From positions 372,001 through 436,000 of the forward strand of contig CAWBXX010000006.1 in NCBI GenBank assembly GCA_963792885.1: a DNA stretch of 64,000 nucleotides, given 5' to 3'. The DNA is from DASWJZ01 sp963792885. Its GTDB lineage: Bacteria; Pseudomonadota; Alphaproteobacteria; Rhizobiales; Afifellaceae. The translations under genes were made by a program, and so were the position numbers. The notes below the pieces were generated by a model. The model did no database searches. It was not told the origin of the DNA and saw only the letters and a program-made list of their open reading frames with translations. This document shows, piece after piece, positions 36,016 through 45,119 of the stretch (positions are counted from its first letter, which is position 1; each line of letters begins with the position of its first letter).

Positions 36016-36809
36016 CAGCCGATCCTCGTTTCTTCTGCCATTGCAGCGCCGATCTGTGCCCGCTTGCCGTGAAAGTAGGCCCTGACCCAGGGATGCTCGG
36101 AGGCGAGCATGGCTGAGATCGGACCATCAGCGACGATGCGCCCCTCCGCCAGCGCGGCGATGCGTGTGCAGACGGTGTAGAGGCTCTCAAGGTCGTGCGT
36201 GACCATGAAGACAGTGAAGCCCAGCGTCCCCTTCAGCGTCTCGATCAGCGAATCGAAATCGCCGGCGGTGATCGGATCGAGGCCGGAGGTCGGCTCGTCG
36301 AGGAAGACGATCTCCGGGTCGAGAGCGAGCGCGCGGGCCAGCGCCACGCGCTTGATCATCCCGCCGGAGAGCTCTGAGGGCAGCTTCTCCGCATCGTCCG
36401 GATCGAGCCCGACCATTTCGAGCTTCGCCATCGCCACCTCGGTCATCAGCGTCTCGGAGAGGCCGAGATATTCGCGCATGGGGAACTTCACGTTCTCGGC
36501 GACGGAGAGCGAGGAGAACAGCGCCCCCTGCTGATACAGCACGCCCCAGCGCCGCTCGGCGGCGTGGCGCTCCGCATCGTCGACGCGCGCGAGGTCGATG
36601 CCGAAGACCTCCACATTGCCGGCGCGCCGCGGGATGAGCCCGATGATGGTACGAAGGAGCACCGACTTGCCGCTGCCCGAGCCGCCCACCAGCCCGAGCA
36701 CCTCGCCGCGACGCACCTCGAGCGACAGACCGTCGAGCACGATCGTATCGCCGAAGCCGGCGACAAGGTCGGTGACCTTGATCACGACATTTCCGGAAGG
36801 CTCAGGCAT
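36015..36809 (-). CDS. Lipid-transport ABC ATPase (MlaF-like)
   Basis: A 264-residue ATPase driving the Mla-type transporter. Walker A GLVGGSGSGKSVLLRTIIGL near residue 38, signature LPSELSGGMIKRVALARALA near 145, Walker B PEIVFLDEPTSGLDPITAG near 168 and H-loop VFMVTHDLESL near 205 are intact. The SGGM signature and the insert around FPMREYLGLSETLM are typical of MlaF. It overlaps or abuts the MCE gene and follows the permease by 3 bases. Confidence 0.92.
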   Translation of the reverse strand: MPEPSGNVVIKVTDLVAGFGDTIVLDGLSLEVRRGEVLGLVGGSGSGKSVLLRTIIGLIPRRAGNVEVFGIDLARVDDAERHAAERRWGVLYQQGALFSSLSVAENVKFPMREYLGLSETLMTEVAMAKLEMVGLDPDDAEKLPSELSGGMIKRVALARALALDPEIVFLDEPTSGLDPITAGDFDSLIETLKGTLGFTVFMVTHDLESLYTVCTRIAALAEGRIVADGPISAMLASEHPWVRAYFHGKRAQIGAAMAEETRIG

Positions 36810-36812
36810 GCG

Positions 36813-37931
36813 TCACAAGCCGATCGAAGCGAAGAAGACGGCGAACACACCATCGAGCACGATCACGAGGAAGATCGACTTCACAACGGACGTCGTAGTC
36901 TTCAGGCCGAGCAATTCCGCGCTGCCGCCGACGCGCAGGCCCTCGGCGCAGGAGACGACGCCGATGACCAGCGCCATGAACGGCGCCTTCCACATGCCGA
37001 CCTCGAAATGCGTGATGGATATCGCCTCGCGAAGCCGCGCCAGGAATACGGCAGGGCTCATGCCGCCGTAGGTCCAGGCCACAAGCTCGCCGCCATAGAG
37101 CGCCGCCATCGAGCCGATGAAGGTCAGCACCGGAAGGCCGATCACGAGCGCCACGACGCGCGGCAGGATCAAAATCTCGATCGGATCGAGCCCCATGGTG
37201 CGCAGGGCGTCGATCTCTTCGCGCATTTTCATGGAGCCGATCTCGGCGGTATACGAGCTGCCGGAGCGGCCGGCGACCATGATGGCGACGATCAGCACGC
37301 CGATCTCGCGCAGGATGAGGATGCCGACGAGGTCGACGACATAGTCCTGCGCGCCGAACCTGCGGAAGTGGAAGATGCCCTGCTGGGCGATGATGCCGCC
37401 GATCAGGAACGTGATGAGCAGGATGATCGGGACCGCCTGCCAGGCGACGCGATCGAGATGATACACGGCCGAGGTAAGCCGGAACGTGCGCGGGCGGACC
37501 GCGACGCGGCCGAGCGCAAGGCCGATCGCGCCAAGCATGGCGAGGAAGGAGAGCGCGTCGGCCTCAAACTGCGCAAGAATATCGCCGGCGCGGCCGAGAA
37601 TGCCGAGACGCGGGCGGGGGCGGGGCGCTTCGCGGTTCGCCTCTTGCACCTTGGCCATAAGGCCCTGGAAGCGCTCCGGCACGCCGACGATCTCGATTTC
37701 GCCGCCATGCGCGGAGGCACTTCTGGCGAGTCGCTCGATCAGCCACGCGCCGAACGTGTCGAGCGCGGTGACGCCTGCGACGTTGACAACGAGCTTTCGG
37801 AGGCCGGTCTCCGGCACTTGGTCGGCAACCAGCCGGTCGGCTTCCTCTGCGTGCGCAGCCGTCCACGGGCCGACCGCGGAAAGCTCAACGCGTGGCCCGC
37901 TTACGGACCGCGAAAGAAGTGGCGCGCTCAC
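36813..37931 (-). CDS. Lipid-transport permease with N-terminal STAS domain (MlaE-like)
   Basis: An inner-membrane permease of the Mla/MCE transporters. The start GTG at 37931 sits 6 bases from an AGGAGG site; a GTG at 37937 would be too close. The N-terminal 110 residues are a STAS-like domain (LSAVGPWTAAHAEEADRLVAD, NVAGVTALDTFGAWLIERLA) that takes the place of a separate MlaB. The permease domain follows (AVPIILLITFLIGGIIAQQGIFHFRRFGA, VIMVAGRSGSSYTAEIGSMKMREEIDALRTMGLDP). About 372 residues. First gene of the mlaE-mlaF-MCE operon. Confidence 0.9.
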   Translation of the reverse strand: MSAPLLSRSVSGPRVELSAVGPWTAAHAEEADRLVADQVPETGLRKLVVNVAGVTALDTFGAWLIERLARSASAHGGEIEIVGVPERFQGLMAKVQEANREAPRPRPRLGILGRAGDILAQFEADALSFLAMLGAIGLALGRVAVRPRTFRLTSAVYHLDRVAWQAVPIILLITFLIGGIIAQQGIFHFRRFGAQDYVVDLVGILILREIGVLIVAIMVAGRSGSSYTAEIGSMKMREEIDALRTMGLDPIEILILPRVVALVIGLPVLTFIGSMAALYGGELVAWTYGGMSPAVFLARLREAISITHFEVGMWKAPFMALVIGVVSCAEGLRVGGSAELLGLKTTTSVVKSIFLVIVLDGVFAVFFASIGL

Positions 37932-38076
37932 ATCCACCCTCCTGGCGACTCCGCGACGAGAGCCATCGCTTCGCCGAATCGGTCGCGAAGGCTGCTTGAT
38001 CTAAGGCACTCGGCGCAACCGAAAAGCCGAGGAGCGGGAGGATTATCGGCGGATCATGACGGCGTCGCGAGGAAAC

Positions 38077-38268
38077 CTACGCGGACGGCGCTCGGCGCCG
38101 CGGCTCCGTGTCGCGGTTGTCCTTCGGCGCATCGTCGTCGGAGAGGATGCGGACGGCGGCGCCGTCGAGGTCGTCGTATTGGCCGGAGCGGAGCGACCAG
38201 AGAAACGCGAACAGGCCGAGGCCGCCCAGGAGGAGGGCGGCCGGGATTAGGATCAGGAGCGCCGTCAC
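38077..38268 (-). CDS. ccoS: cbb3-type oxidase assembly protein CcoS
   Basis: A 63-residue single-pass membrane protein needed for cofactor insertion into cbb3 oxidase. The GTG start overlaps the ccoI stop (GTGA). TALLILIPAALLLGGLGLFAFLWSLRSGQYDDLDGAAVRIL has the membrane helix and the conserved FLWSLRSGQYDDLDG motif of CcoS. It ends the ccoGHIS operon. Confidence 0.92.
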   Translation of the reverse strand: MTALLILIPAALLLGGLGLFAFLWSLRSGQYDDLDGAAVRILSDDDAPKDNRDTEPRRRAPSA

Positions 38269-40547
38269 GCTGCCGCCTCGCGCAAGGCGGGCGAGGGCGC
38301 GGATGCCCGGCTCCGCTTTTTGCGGAACGGGAGCGACAGGCGGAGCGCGTTGGCGGTGACCACGATCGAGGAGGTCGACATGGCGACGGCCGCAATGAGC
38401 GGTGTGGCGTGGCCGAGCATCGCCACGGGAATGGCGCAGGCGTTGTAGACGACCGCGAGCCCAATGTTTTCAAGGATCAGGCGCTGCGCGGCGCGCGCCA
38501 CCTTGAGCGCTGTCACGACGGGCTCAAGCCGCGGGCCCGTGAAGACCAGGCTCGCGGCGGTCTGGCTGATATCGGACGCAGTGGCCGGGGACATGGAGAC
38601 ATCGGCCGCGGCGAGCGCCGGCGCGTCATTGATACCGTCGCCGACCATCAGCACGCGCTTCCCGTCGCTGCGGAGGAATGTGAGCGCGCCTGCCTTGTCG
38701 GTCGGTAGGCAGCCCGCGCGCCATTCGTCGATGCCGGCGCGGCGCGCCGCGCGCACGACGGCTTCCTGGTGGTCGCCCGAGAGGAGCAGGATGCCGAGGT
38801 GCTCAGCCTTCAGCGCCGCGACGGTTGCGGCAGCGTCGACGCGAAGCGCGTCGTCGAAGCGGAAGGGAATCGCTGGCCCATGCCCGACGCGCAGCCAAAT
38901 CTCCGAGCGGCCCGTCCGCTCTTCGTCCGCCATGCCGCCGACCCATCCCGATCGTCCGAGGCGGACGGGCATGTTCCGCCACAGACCTTCCATACCCGAG
39001 CCCGCCTGCTCCGTGACGCTGGTCAGCTTCGCGGGAGCGATGCCACGCGCGGTGGCAGCGTTGGCGAGGCCGCGGGCGAGGGGATGGCGGCTCGCTTCGC
39101 CGAGCGCTGCCGCAACCGCCCAGACGTTTACGTCGGCGAGTGGGCTTTCGACGAGTTCGGGGCGACCCTCGGTGAGCGTTCCGGTCTTGTCGAAGACGAC
39201 AGTGTCGACGCCCGCGAGCTTCTCAAGCGCGGCGCCATCCTTCAGCATGATGCCGCGCCGCATGAGGATGCCGCTTGCGACCACCTGCACGGCGGGGACC
39301 GCGAGCCCAAGCGCGCAGGGGCAGGTGATGATCAGGACGGCGATGGAGGCGGTCAGCGCCTGGTGCCAGCCGGCGTCGGCGATGAGCCACCCTACAAAGG
39401 TCGCTGCTGAGAGAATGTGGACGGTCGGCGCATAGATGCGCGCGGCGCGGTCGGCGATCCGGACGAAGCGGCTGCCGCTGCGCTCCGCCGATTCCATCAG
39501 GCGCGCAATGTCGGCGAGCAGCGTGTCGCCCGACTTGGCGGTGACCTGGACCAGGAGCGGCCCGGTCAGGTTGAGCGTGCCGGCGAAGACGCGAGCGCCG
39601 ACGCAGACTGGCTCGGGGTCGGCTTCACCGGTCAGTAGCGACTTGTCGATGTCGCTCGCGCCTTCCAGGACCGTCGCATCGACCGGCATGCGTTCGCCGG
39701 CCGCAACGCGCACACGGTCGCCGGGGATAATCTCACCGACCGGCACGTGCATCGCGGTTCCGTCAGGCTCGACCCGCATCGCGCTTCGCGCCGAAAGCGC
39801 CAGAAGCCGCGCGGCGGCAGAGCGCGCCACGCCGCGCATGCGATGGTCGAGATAGCGGCCGACGAGGAGGAAGAAGAGCAGCGCGACGGAGGCGTCGAAC
39901 CAGGCGTGCTCGCCGTGCGTCGCCGTCTCATAGAGGCTCATGCCGGCCGCGAGGATCACCGCGAGCGAGATCGGCACATCCATGTTGAGCGCGCGCGCTT
40001 TCAGCGCACGAAAGGCGGAGCGGAAGAACGGCTGCCCGGCATAGACGATCGCCGGGAGCGCGATCAGCGCTGAAATCCAGTGGAAAAGGTCGCGCGTGGC
40101 GTGGTCCGCGCCGGCCCACACCGAGACCGACAGGAGCATGATGTTGCCGGCGGCGAAGCCTGCGACCGCCATCGACCGAAGGAGTGTCGCGCCTGTCTCG
40201 TCCTTGTCGGCAGCGGCGAGGGCCGCGGCGTCGAAGGGGCGAGCGGAATAGCCGAGCCCCTCGATCGCTTCGAGCAGCGCGTCGGGCGTGCCTGCGGCGG
40301 CGTCGAAATCGATGCCTACGCGATGCGATGTGAGATTGGCGCGGGCTGTGGTGACTCCAGGGTGCTTCCCGAGCGTGCGCTCGATTGAGGCGATGCAGCC
40401 GGCGCAGTGCATGTCGGGCACGAGGAAATCGACGTGGGCGAGACCTGGCGCGACTTCGCGTACGAAGGTCGGATCGACGCGGGCTGCGCCGGCAGCCGCG
40501 AGGCGGATGTCGATTGCGGCGCTCGCTGAGCCGCCGCAGCAGCTCAC
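38265..40547 (-). CDS. ccoI: Copper-translocating P-type ATPase of the cbb3 operon (CcoI/FixI)
   Basis: A 760-residue P1B ATPase that exports copper for the CuB site of cbb3 oxidase. An N-terminal CC motif (MSCCGG) is followed by a metal-binding domain with MHCAGC near residue 47. The membrane motif TCPCALGLAVP lies near 395, the phosphorylated Asp in FDKTGTLTEG near 440, and GDGINDAPALAAAD near 635. It overlaps ccoH and ccoS by 4 bases each. Confidence 0.93.
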   Translation of the reverse strand: MSCCGGSASAAIDIRLAAAGAARVDPTFVREVAPGLAHVDFLVPDMHCAGCIASIERTLGKHPGVTTARANLTSHRVGIDFDAAAGTPDALLEAIEGLGYSARPFDAAALAAADKDETGATLLRSMAVAGFAAGNIMLLSVSVWAGADHATRDLFHWISALIALPAIVYAGQPFFRSAFRALKARALNMDVPISLAVILAAGMSLYETATHGEHAWFDASVALLFFLLVGRYLDHRMRGVARSAAARLLALSARSAMRVEPDGTAMHVPVGEIIPGDRVRVAAGERMPVDATVLEGASDIDKSLLTGEADPEPVCVGARVFAGTLNLTGPLLVQVTAKSGDTLLADIARLMESAERSGSRFVRIADRAARIYAPTVHILSAATFVGWLIADAGWHQALTASIAVLIITCPCALGLAVPAVQVVASGILMRRGIMLKDGAALEKLAGVDTVVFDKTGTLTEGRPELVESPLADVNVWAVAAALGEASRHPLARGLANAATARGIAPAKLTSVTEQAGSGMEGLWRNMPVRLGRSGWVGGMADEERTGRSEIWLRVGHGPAIPFRFDDALRVDAAATVAALKAEHLGILLLSGDHQEAVVRAARRAGIDEWRAGCLPTDKAGALTFLRSDGKRVLMVGDGINDAPALAAADVSMSPATASDISQTAASLVFTGPRLEPVVTALKVARAAQRLILENIGLAVVYNACAIPVAMLGHATPLIAAVAMSTSSIVVTANALRLSLPFRKKRSRASAPSPALREAAA

Positions 40548-41044
40548 TGACTCGTCTCCGTCGGCTTCACGAAAATCTCCTGCGTGCGCCGGAAGAGGAT
40601 ATCGGGTCCGCGCGTGGCCTCAAGGTCCACCTCCCAAAGGCCCGGTGGAAGCGGCTCGCTCGCCTGGTAGGACCGGTCAGGCGAGAGAGCGAGATCGAAA
40701 GCGCGATCCTCGCGCGTCGTCGAGGGGCGGCCGACATGCGCGATGACGCTGACATCAGTGAGCGGCGCGCCGTGTTGCGAGAGCTTTGCGCGGATCATGC
40801 CACCGTCGGCGGAAAGCTCGTAGCTCCAGCCGGCCTTGTCCTGCTCGCGCGCCTTCTCAAGAAGCTCGTCGTAGTGCTGGCTGGCGACGTAGCTGTTCTC
40901 CACGACGAGGCCGGGGAACGTGCCGGTCGCGGCGAACGCCATCACCAGGTTCACCGCGATGATGGTGCCGAAGAACAGGCACACGATCACCAACATATGC
41001 CAGCCGGTCAGCGGGTGGTCGTCGTCGAGGCGAAAGAAACGCAT
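40544..41044 (-). CDS. ccoH: cbb3 oxidase assembly protein CcoH (FixH)
   Basis: A 166-residue FixH-family protein. The start MRFFRLDDDHPLTGWHM at 41044 comes right after the ccoG stop; an ATG at 41062 would overlap ccoG. One membrane helix (LVIVCLFFGTIIAVNLVMAF, residues 18-38) precedes a periplasmic domain with YVASQHYDELLEKAREQD, the typical FixH motif, and a beta-rich C-terminus. It helps copper delivery during cbb3 assembly. Confidence 0.9.
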   Translation of the reverse strand: MRFFRLDDDHPLTGWHMLVIVCLFFGTIIAVNLVMAFAATGTFPGLVVENSYVASQHYDELLEKAREQDKAGWSYELSADGGMIRAKLSQHGAPLTDVSVIAHVGRPSTTREDRAFDLALSPDRSYQASEPLPPGLWEVDLEATRGPDILFRRTQEIFVKPTETSQ

Positions 41045-41045
41045 C

Positions 41046-42578
41046 TCATCGCTCCGGAGCAAAGAATTCGGTCGATGTTTCTGCGGTCTCGCCAGCCCCG
41101 ACTTCGGCGACGGAGAACTTGAAGGGCGTTCTCCCGTGATGAACCGCCTCGCGAGCTTGGCTGACGAAGACCTTCACTTCCTTCAGACGGTCGGGCTCGA
41201 CATCGACGTTGAGGCTCCTCGCAGCTTCTTCCTCCGCGGAGCCGGCCGCCCAGAGCTTGGCATCCTGAAGGCCGTCGATGGAGACGGTAAAGCTTCGCGG
41301 TTCGGCCAGCATGTTCAGGATCTTCAGCGTGTAACCGTTGCGGATCGAGCCGTCGGAGAGCGTCACGAAAAGCGGATTGCGGTCGGGGAGCACGTTGAGA
41401 TCGAGGCGATCGCGCGTCAACAGCGCGAAGAGCATCAGAAGCCCGATCAGCGACCACAGGCCGGCATAGATAAGCGTGCGCGGGCGCACGATGTGGGAAA
41501 CGCCGACCATGCGCTGATGCGCGGTCGCCGCGGCGCGGCCGGCGCTCTTCGCCTCCGCCGCGTGGGTGTTGTAGTCGCGGAGCGTCGTGTAGGAGATCAG
41601 CCCCTGCGGCTGGTCGACCTTGCGCATGATGTCGTTGCAGGCGTCGATGCATAGCGCGCAGGTGATGCATTCGAGCTGGTTGCCGTCGCGGATGTCGATG
41701 CCCATCGGGCAGACGACGACGCAGGCGTTGCAGTCGATGCAGTCGCCCGCATCGACCCCTTCGGCGAGCGCGCGCTTCTTGCCGTGCGAGCGCGGCTCGC
41801 CGCGCCAGGCATTGTAGGTGACGAGGAGGGAATCCTCGTCGAGCATGGCGCCCTGGATACGCGGCCACGGGCACATATAGGTGCAGACCTGCTCGCGCAT
41901 GAAGCCTGCGAAGGTGAAGGTCGTCGCGGTCAGCACGCCGACGGTGATGTAGGCGACGGGCGCGGCGTGAAGCGTGAAAAGATCGACGAAAAGCGTCGGC
42001 GCGTCGGCGAAATAGAAGACCCAGGCGCCGCCGGTGCAGACGGCGATGATGAGCCACGTCGCGTAGACGATCGCGCGCTTCGATATCTTCTCGAAGCCCC
42101 AGCGTGCCTTGTCGAGCCGCATGCGAGCGTTGCGGTCGCCTTCGACGAGCCGCTCCACCCAGATGTAGAGATCCGTCCACACCGTCTGCGGGCAGGTGTA
42201 GCCGCACCAGGCGCGGCCGGCGACGGAGGTGACGAGAAAGAGCCCGAGCCCGGCCATGATCAAGAGGCCGGCAATGTAGTAGAACTCCTGCGGCCAGATC
42301 TCGATGAAGAAGAAATAGAAGCGGCGGTTGGCGAGATCGACCAGCACAGCCTGGTCGGGGGCGTTCGGTCCGCGATCCCATCTGATCCACGGCGTGACCC
42401 AGTAGATGCCGAGGGTCACGGCCATGATCCACCATTTCAGCTTGCGGAAGGTCCCCCAGGTGCGCTTCGGGAAAATCTTGACGCGCGCCTGATAGAGCTT
42501 CTGGCGAACGCGGGCGTTGACCGGCTCGACGTCGTGACGGACGACCTCGGGGCCGCCGGCGTAGGTGCTCTCGTTCAT
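41046..42578 (-). CDS. ccoG: cbb3 oxidase accessory protein CcoG (RdxA/FixG)
   Basis: A 510-residue membrane iron-sulfur protein proposed to reduce copper for cbb3 oxidase. The start MNESTYAGGPEVV at 42578 is preferred over an in-frame ATG at 42638. Membrane segments flank WCGYTCPQTVWTDLY near residue 107. Two 4Fe-4S ferredoxin-like motifs, CIDCNACVVVCPMG and CITCALCIDAC, lie near residues 255-290. The FixG C-terminal immunoglobulin-like domain follows (RNGYTLKILNMLAEPRSFTV). An FNR/FixK-like box lies about 70 bases before the start. Confidence 0.93.
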   Translation of the reverse strand: MNESTYAGGPEVVRHDVEPVNARVRQKLYQARVKIFPKRTWGTFRKLKWWIMAVTLGIYWVTPWIRWDRGPNAPDQAVLVDLANRRFYFFFIEIWPQEFYYIAGLLIMAGLGLFLVTSVAGRAWCGYTCPQTVWTDLYIWVERLVEGDRNARMRLDKARWGFEKISKRAIVYATWLIIAVCTGGAWVFYFADAPTLFVDLFTLHAAPVAYITVGVLTATTFTFAGFMREQVCTYMCPWPRIQGAMLDEDSLLVTYNAWRGEPRSHGKKRALAEGVDAGDCIDCNACVVVCPMGIDIRDGNQLECITCALCIDACNDIMRKVDQPQGLISYTTLRDYNTHAAEAKSAGRAAATAHQRMVGVSHIVRPRTLIYAGLWSLIGLLMLFALLTRDRLDLNVLPDRNPLFVTLSDGSIRNGYTLKILNMLAEPRSFTVSIDGLQDAKLWAAGSAEEEAARSLNVDVEPDRLKEVKVFVSQAREAVHHGRTPFKFSVAEVGAGETAETSTEFFAPER

Positions 42579-42646
42579 TTCCACGTCCTGGGGCCTAGGG
42601 ACGGCTTCCGACCGAAAACCGGTCGCATCGGCCCCCAACCCCCGCT

Positions 42647-42660
42647 TTGATCTGTCTCAA
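42647..42660. promoter_or_regulatory. FNR/FixK-type box upstream of ccoG
   Basis: TTGATCTGTCTCAA fits the palindrome TTGAT-N4-ATCAA except for one base in the right arm. It lies between ccoG (minus) and the divergent dihydrofolate-reductase-like gene (plus). In alphaproteobacteria ccoGHIS is a standard FnrL/FixK target, so low-oxygen activation is likely. Confidence 0.7.
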
Positions 42661-42716
42661 GCGGAGAGGTTACTAACCCGGTGACAGCGGCGCTCCGCCG
42701 CGGGCAGGAACGAATT

Positions 42717-43263
42717 ATGCATCGTCTTATCGGCCACGCCATCGTCTCCGCGGACGACCGGATCGCAGACGCCAGCGGCCGCCACCCCGAGGCGCTTCGC
42801 AACGACGCGGACTGGGCGCTGTTCCAGGCCGCGCTCGACCGGGCCGCGCTGACGCTGATTGGGCGGGCGAGCCACGAGGCGACGACAAATCGCAAGAAAC
42901 GGAGGCGGCTGATCGTATCCGGCGCCGCCTCGGGCCTGGAGCACGCGCCGATGGCCTTTGGCTCAATCCGGCCGAGGTGCCGCTCGGAGACGCGCTTCAG
43001 CGCGTTCTGCCGGAAGGCGGGGAGGTGGCGGTCGTGGGCGGGCAGGGCGTCTTCGATCTTGCCGGTGCGCCGGCTTCACGGCTTTTCACTTGGCGCGGGT
43101 GCCGCGCGTTCGTCTTCCCGACGGTCGCGGGCTGTTCGAAGCGTGCGAGCGCGGCGTACCGGCGGCCGCCGTCCTCACCGCCTATGGTCTGGTCGCGGAC
43201 GATGACGTCCTGATCGACCCGGAAGCCGAAGTCACGCTGACGATCTGGCGTCGCCCGAGCTAA
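42717..43263 (+). pseudogene. Dihydrofolate reductase-like (RibD C-terminal fold) protein, twice frameshifted
   Basis: A protein of about 180 residues of the RibD-C/DHFR-like family, probably an NADPH-dependent reductase. Pieces in order: MHRLIGHAIVSADDRIADASG with a catalytic-type Asp, LIGRASHEATTNRKKRRRLIVSGA, then LNPAEVPLGDALQRVLPEGGEVAVVGGQGVFDLAGA and FTAFHLARVPRVRLPDGRGLFEACERGVPAAAVLTAYGLV. Each piece is in a different frame, with shifts near 42960 and 43075. It sits between ccoP and ccoG, convergent with ccoP. As read it is broken; the shifts may be errors, since coding signal persists throughout. Confidence 0.6.
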
Positions 43264-43275
43264 GCGGGCGACGCG

Positions 43276-44215
43276 CTACTTCTTCGCCAGCTCCGTCGGC
43301 ACCGTGAGCGCCGAGGTCGCTGCTTCGCCGCCGCCGAGCGAATGAACGAAGAGGGTGAGCTCCTTGATCGTGGTGGCGTCGAGCCGGTGCGCCCAGGCCG
43401 GCATCACGCCGTGGCGCGGCTTGTTGATCTGCGCGATGATCGCGTCCTTGGTGCCTGAATAGAGCCAGATGGCGTCGTTCAGCCGTGGCGCGCCGAGCTC
43501 GCGGTTGCCGCCACCATCGTCGCCGTGACAGAGCGGCGCAGTTATCGGCGAAGATCTGCTTGCCTTCCTCGGCGAGCGCTGCGTCATGCTCGCCGCCGGA
43601 GAGCGACAGCACGAAGTTGGCGACGGCCTCGATCTGGTGGGCGTCGAGCATGCCGTCGGCGCCGAACGCCGGCATCTCGGAGACGCGCGTATCGGGGTCC
43701 TGCGTGTAGCGGATGCCGTGCAGGATCGTCGTGTGGATGGCGTCGAGCGTGCCGCCCCACAGCCAGTCGTCGTCGTTCAAGTTCGGATAGCCGACCGAGC
43801 CCGCGGCGCCGGAGCCGTGGCACTGCACGCAGTTCACCAGGAACGCCGAGCGGCCGCCGGCGACGGCGAAGCGGTTCAGCTCTTCGTCCTTGGCGATATC
43901 CTCCAGCGACATCGAAGCGATGCGTTGGAGATTGGCGGACTGGGCATCCTGGGCTGCGACCAGCGACGTCTCGACCGCCGCGCGCGTCGAATAGCCGAGC
44001 AGGCCGCGCGTTGCGGAGTGGACGAGGGGGATGGCGGGATAAAGCACGACGTAGACGACCGCGAATGCGATCGTCGCGTAGAAGGTCCACAGCCACCAGC
44101 GCGGCAGCGGCGTGTTCAGCTCGCGAATGCCGTCCCAGACGTGGCCCGTCGTCGGCTGGCCCGTAGGCTGGTCGATCTCGACCCCTTCATGCGCCCCCGT
44201 ATCGCGATCAGCCAT
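43276..44215 (-). CDS. ccoP: cbb3 oxidase diheme cytochrome c subunit CcoP (one frameshift)
   Basis: CcoP passes electrons to the catalytic subunit of cbb3 oxidase. After a cytoplasmic start comes one membrane helix (WWLWTFYATIAFAVVYVVLYP, about residues 40-60). The first heme site CVQCHG is near residue 130. The second should read NCAACHGDDGGGNRELGAPRL, but one extra base near 43530 breaks the frame inside that motif. Downstream, WLYSGTKDAIIAQINKPRHGVMPAW continues cleanly to a stop at 43276. About 313 residues if repaired. A shift in the middle of an essential heme motif, with intact coding after it, points to a sequencing error. Confidence 0.88.
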
Positions 44216-44218
44216 CGC

Positions 44219-44386
44219 TCAATCCTTCTCGTCGTATTTGAAGGGGATGTCCGCCTGCTCGCGGTAGCGCTGGCGCGCGCCCGGACGGATCGCCCATAGG
44301 AGTGCTCCGACGAAGAAAAGCGTGAGAACGAGCAGTCCCCAGCTATCGGCGAAATGCCGCAATTGTTCGTAATCGACCTCGCTCAC
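44219..44386 (-). CDS. ccoQ: cbb3 oxidase small subunit CcoQ (FixQ)
   Basis: A 55-residue single-helix subunit that stabilises cbb3 oxidase. The GTG start at 44386 overlaps the ccoO stop (GTGA). It reads VSEVDYEQLRHFADSWG, then a membrane helix LLVLTLFFVGALLWAIRPG, then a basic and acidic tail ending FKYDEKD. ccoP starts 3 bases after its stop. It is too short for most gene callers but fits the ccoNOQP order exactly. Confidence 0.92.
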   Translation of the reverse strand: MSEVDYEQLRHFADSWGLLVLTLFFVGALLWAIRPGARQRYREQADIPFKYDEKD

Positions 44387-45115
44387 CTGAGGTTCTCCTC
44401 CGAACGCGGCTCATAGCTGGTGAAATCGACCAGCGTGCCGAGCATCTGCAGGTAGGAGACGAGCGCATCCATCTCGGTCAGACGCGTCGGGTCACCGTCG
44501 AAGTCGCGCACCGTCACCTTGCCGCCGTAGCGCTCGATCAGCCCGCTCGAAATCGGCGTTCGGGTCGGCCTGAGTGCGGAGATCGTCGACGGCGTTTTCG
44601 ATCATGTCCTGGGTGTAGGGCACGCCGACATCCGCGTTCGCGACGAGATTCGCGCCGAAGTCGTCGGTCCGAAGCTCGGTCGCTGCGAGATGCGGATAGC
44701 CGGGCATGATCGAAGCCGGCACGACGGAGCGCGGGTCGATCAGGTGCTGAACGTGCCACTCGTCGGAATAGCGGCCGCCGACGCGGGCGAGGTCCGGGCC
44801 GGTCCGCTTCGAGCCCCACTGGAAGGGGTGGTCGTACATCAACTCCGCGGCGAGGCTGTAATGGCCGTAGCGCTCCACCTCGTCGCGCATCGGGCGGATC
44901 ATCTGGCTATGGCAGAGGTAGCAGCCCTCGCGGACGTAGATGTTGCGGCCGGCGAGCTCAAGCGGCGTGTAGGGGCGCATGCCCTCCACGTGCTCGATCG
45001 TGTTCTGGAGGTAGAACAACGGCACGATCTCGACGATGCCGCCGATCGTGACGACGCCAAGGCTCAGAGCCAGGAGCAGCGTGGCGTTCTTCTCGATTAT
45101 CGCATGATTGATCAT
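44383..45115 (-). CDS. ccoO: cbb3 oxidase monoheme cytochrome c subunit CcoO (one frameshift)
   Basis: CcoO is the membrane-anchored monoheme cytochrome c of cbb3 oxidase. It starts at 45115 with the anchor MINHAIIEKNATLLLALSLGVVTIGGIVEIVPLFY and binds heme at REGCYLCHSQMIRP near residue 70. One base is off near 44542-44550 (a CCC run): after NADFER the correct frame reads GLIERYGGKVTVRDFDGDPTRLTEMDALVSYLQMLGTLVDF and stops at 44383. About 244 residues, normal for the family. It lies 4 bases after ccoN. Confidence 0.9.
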
Positions 45116-45119
45116 CGTC

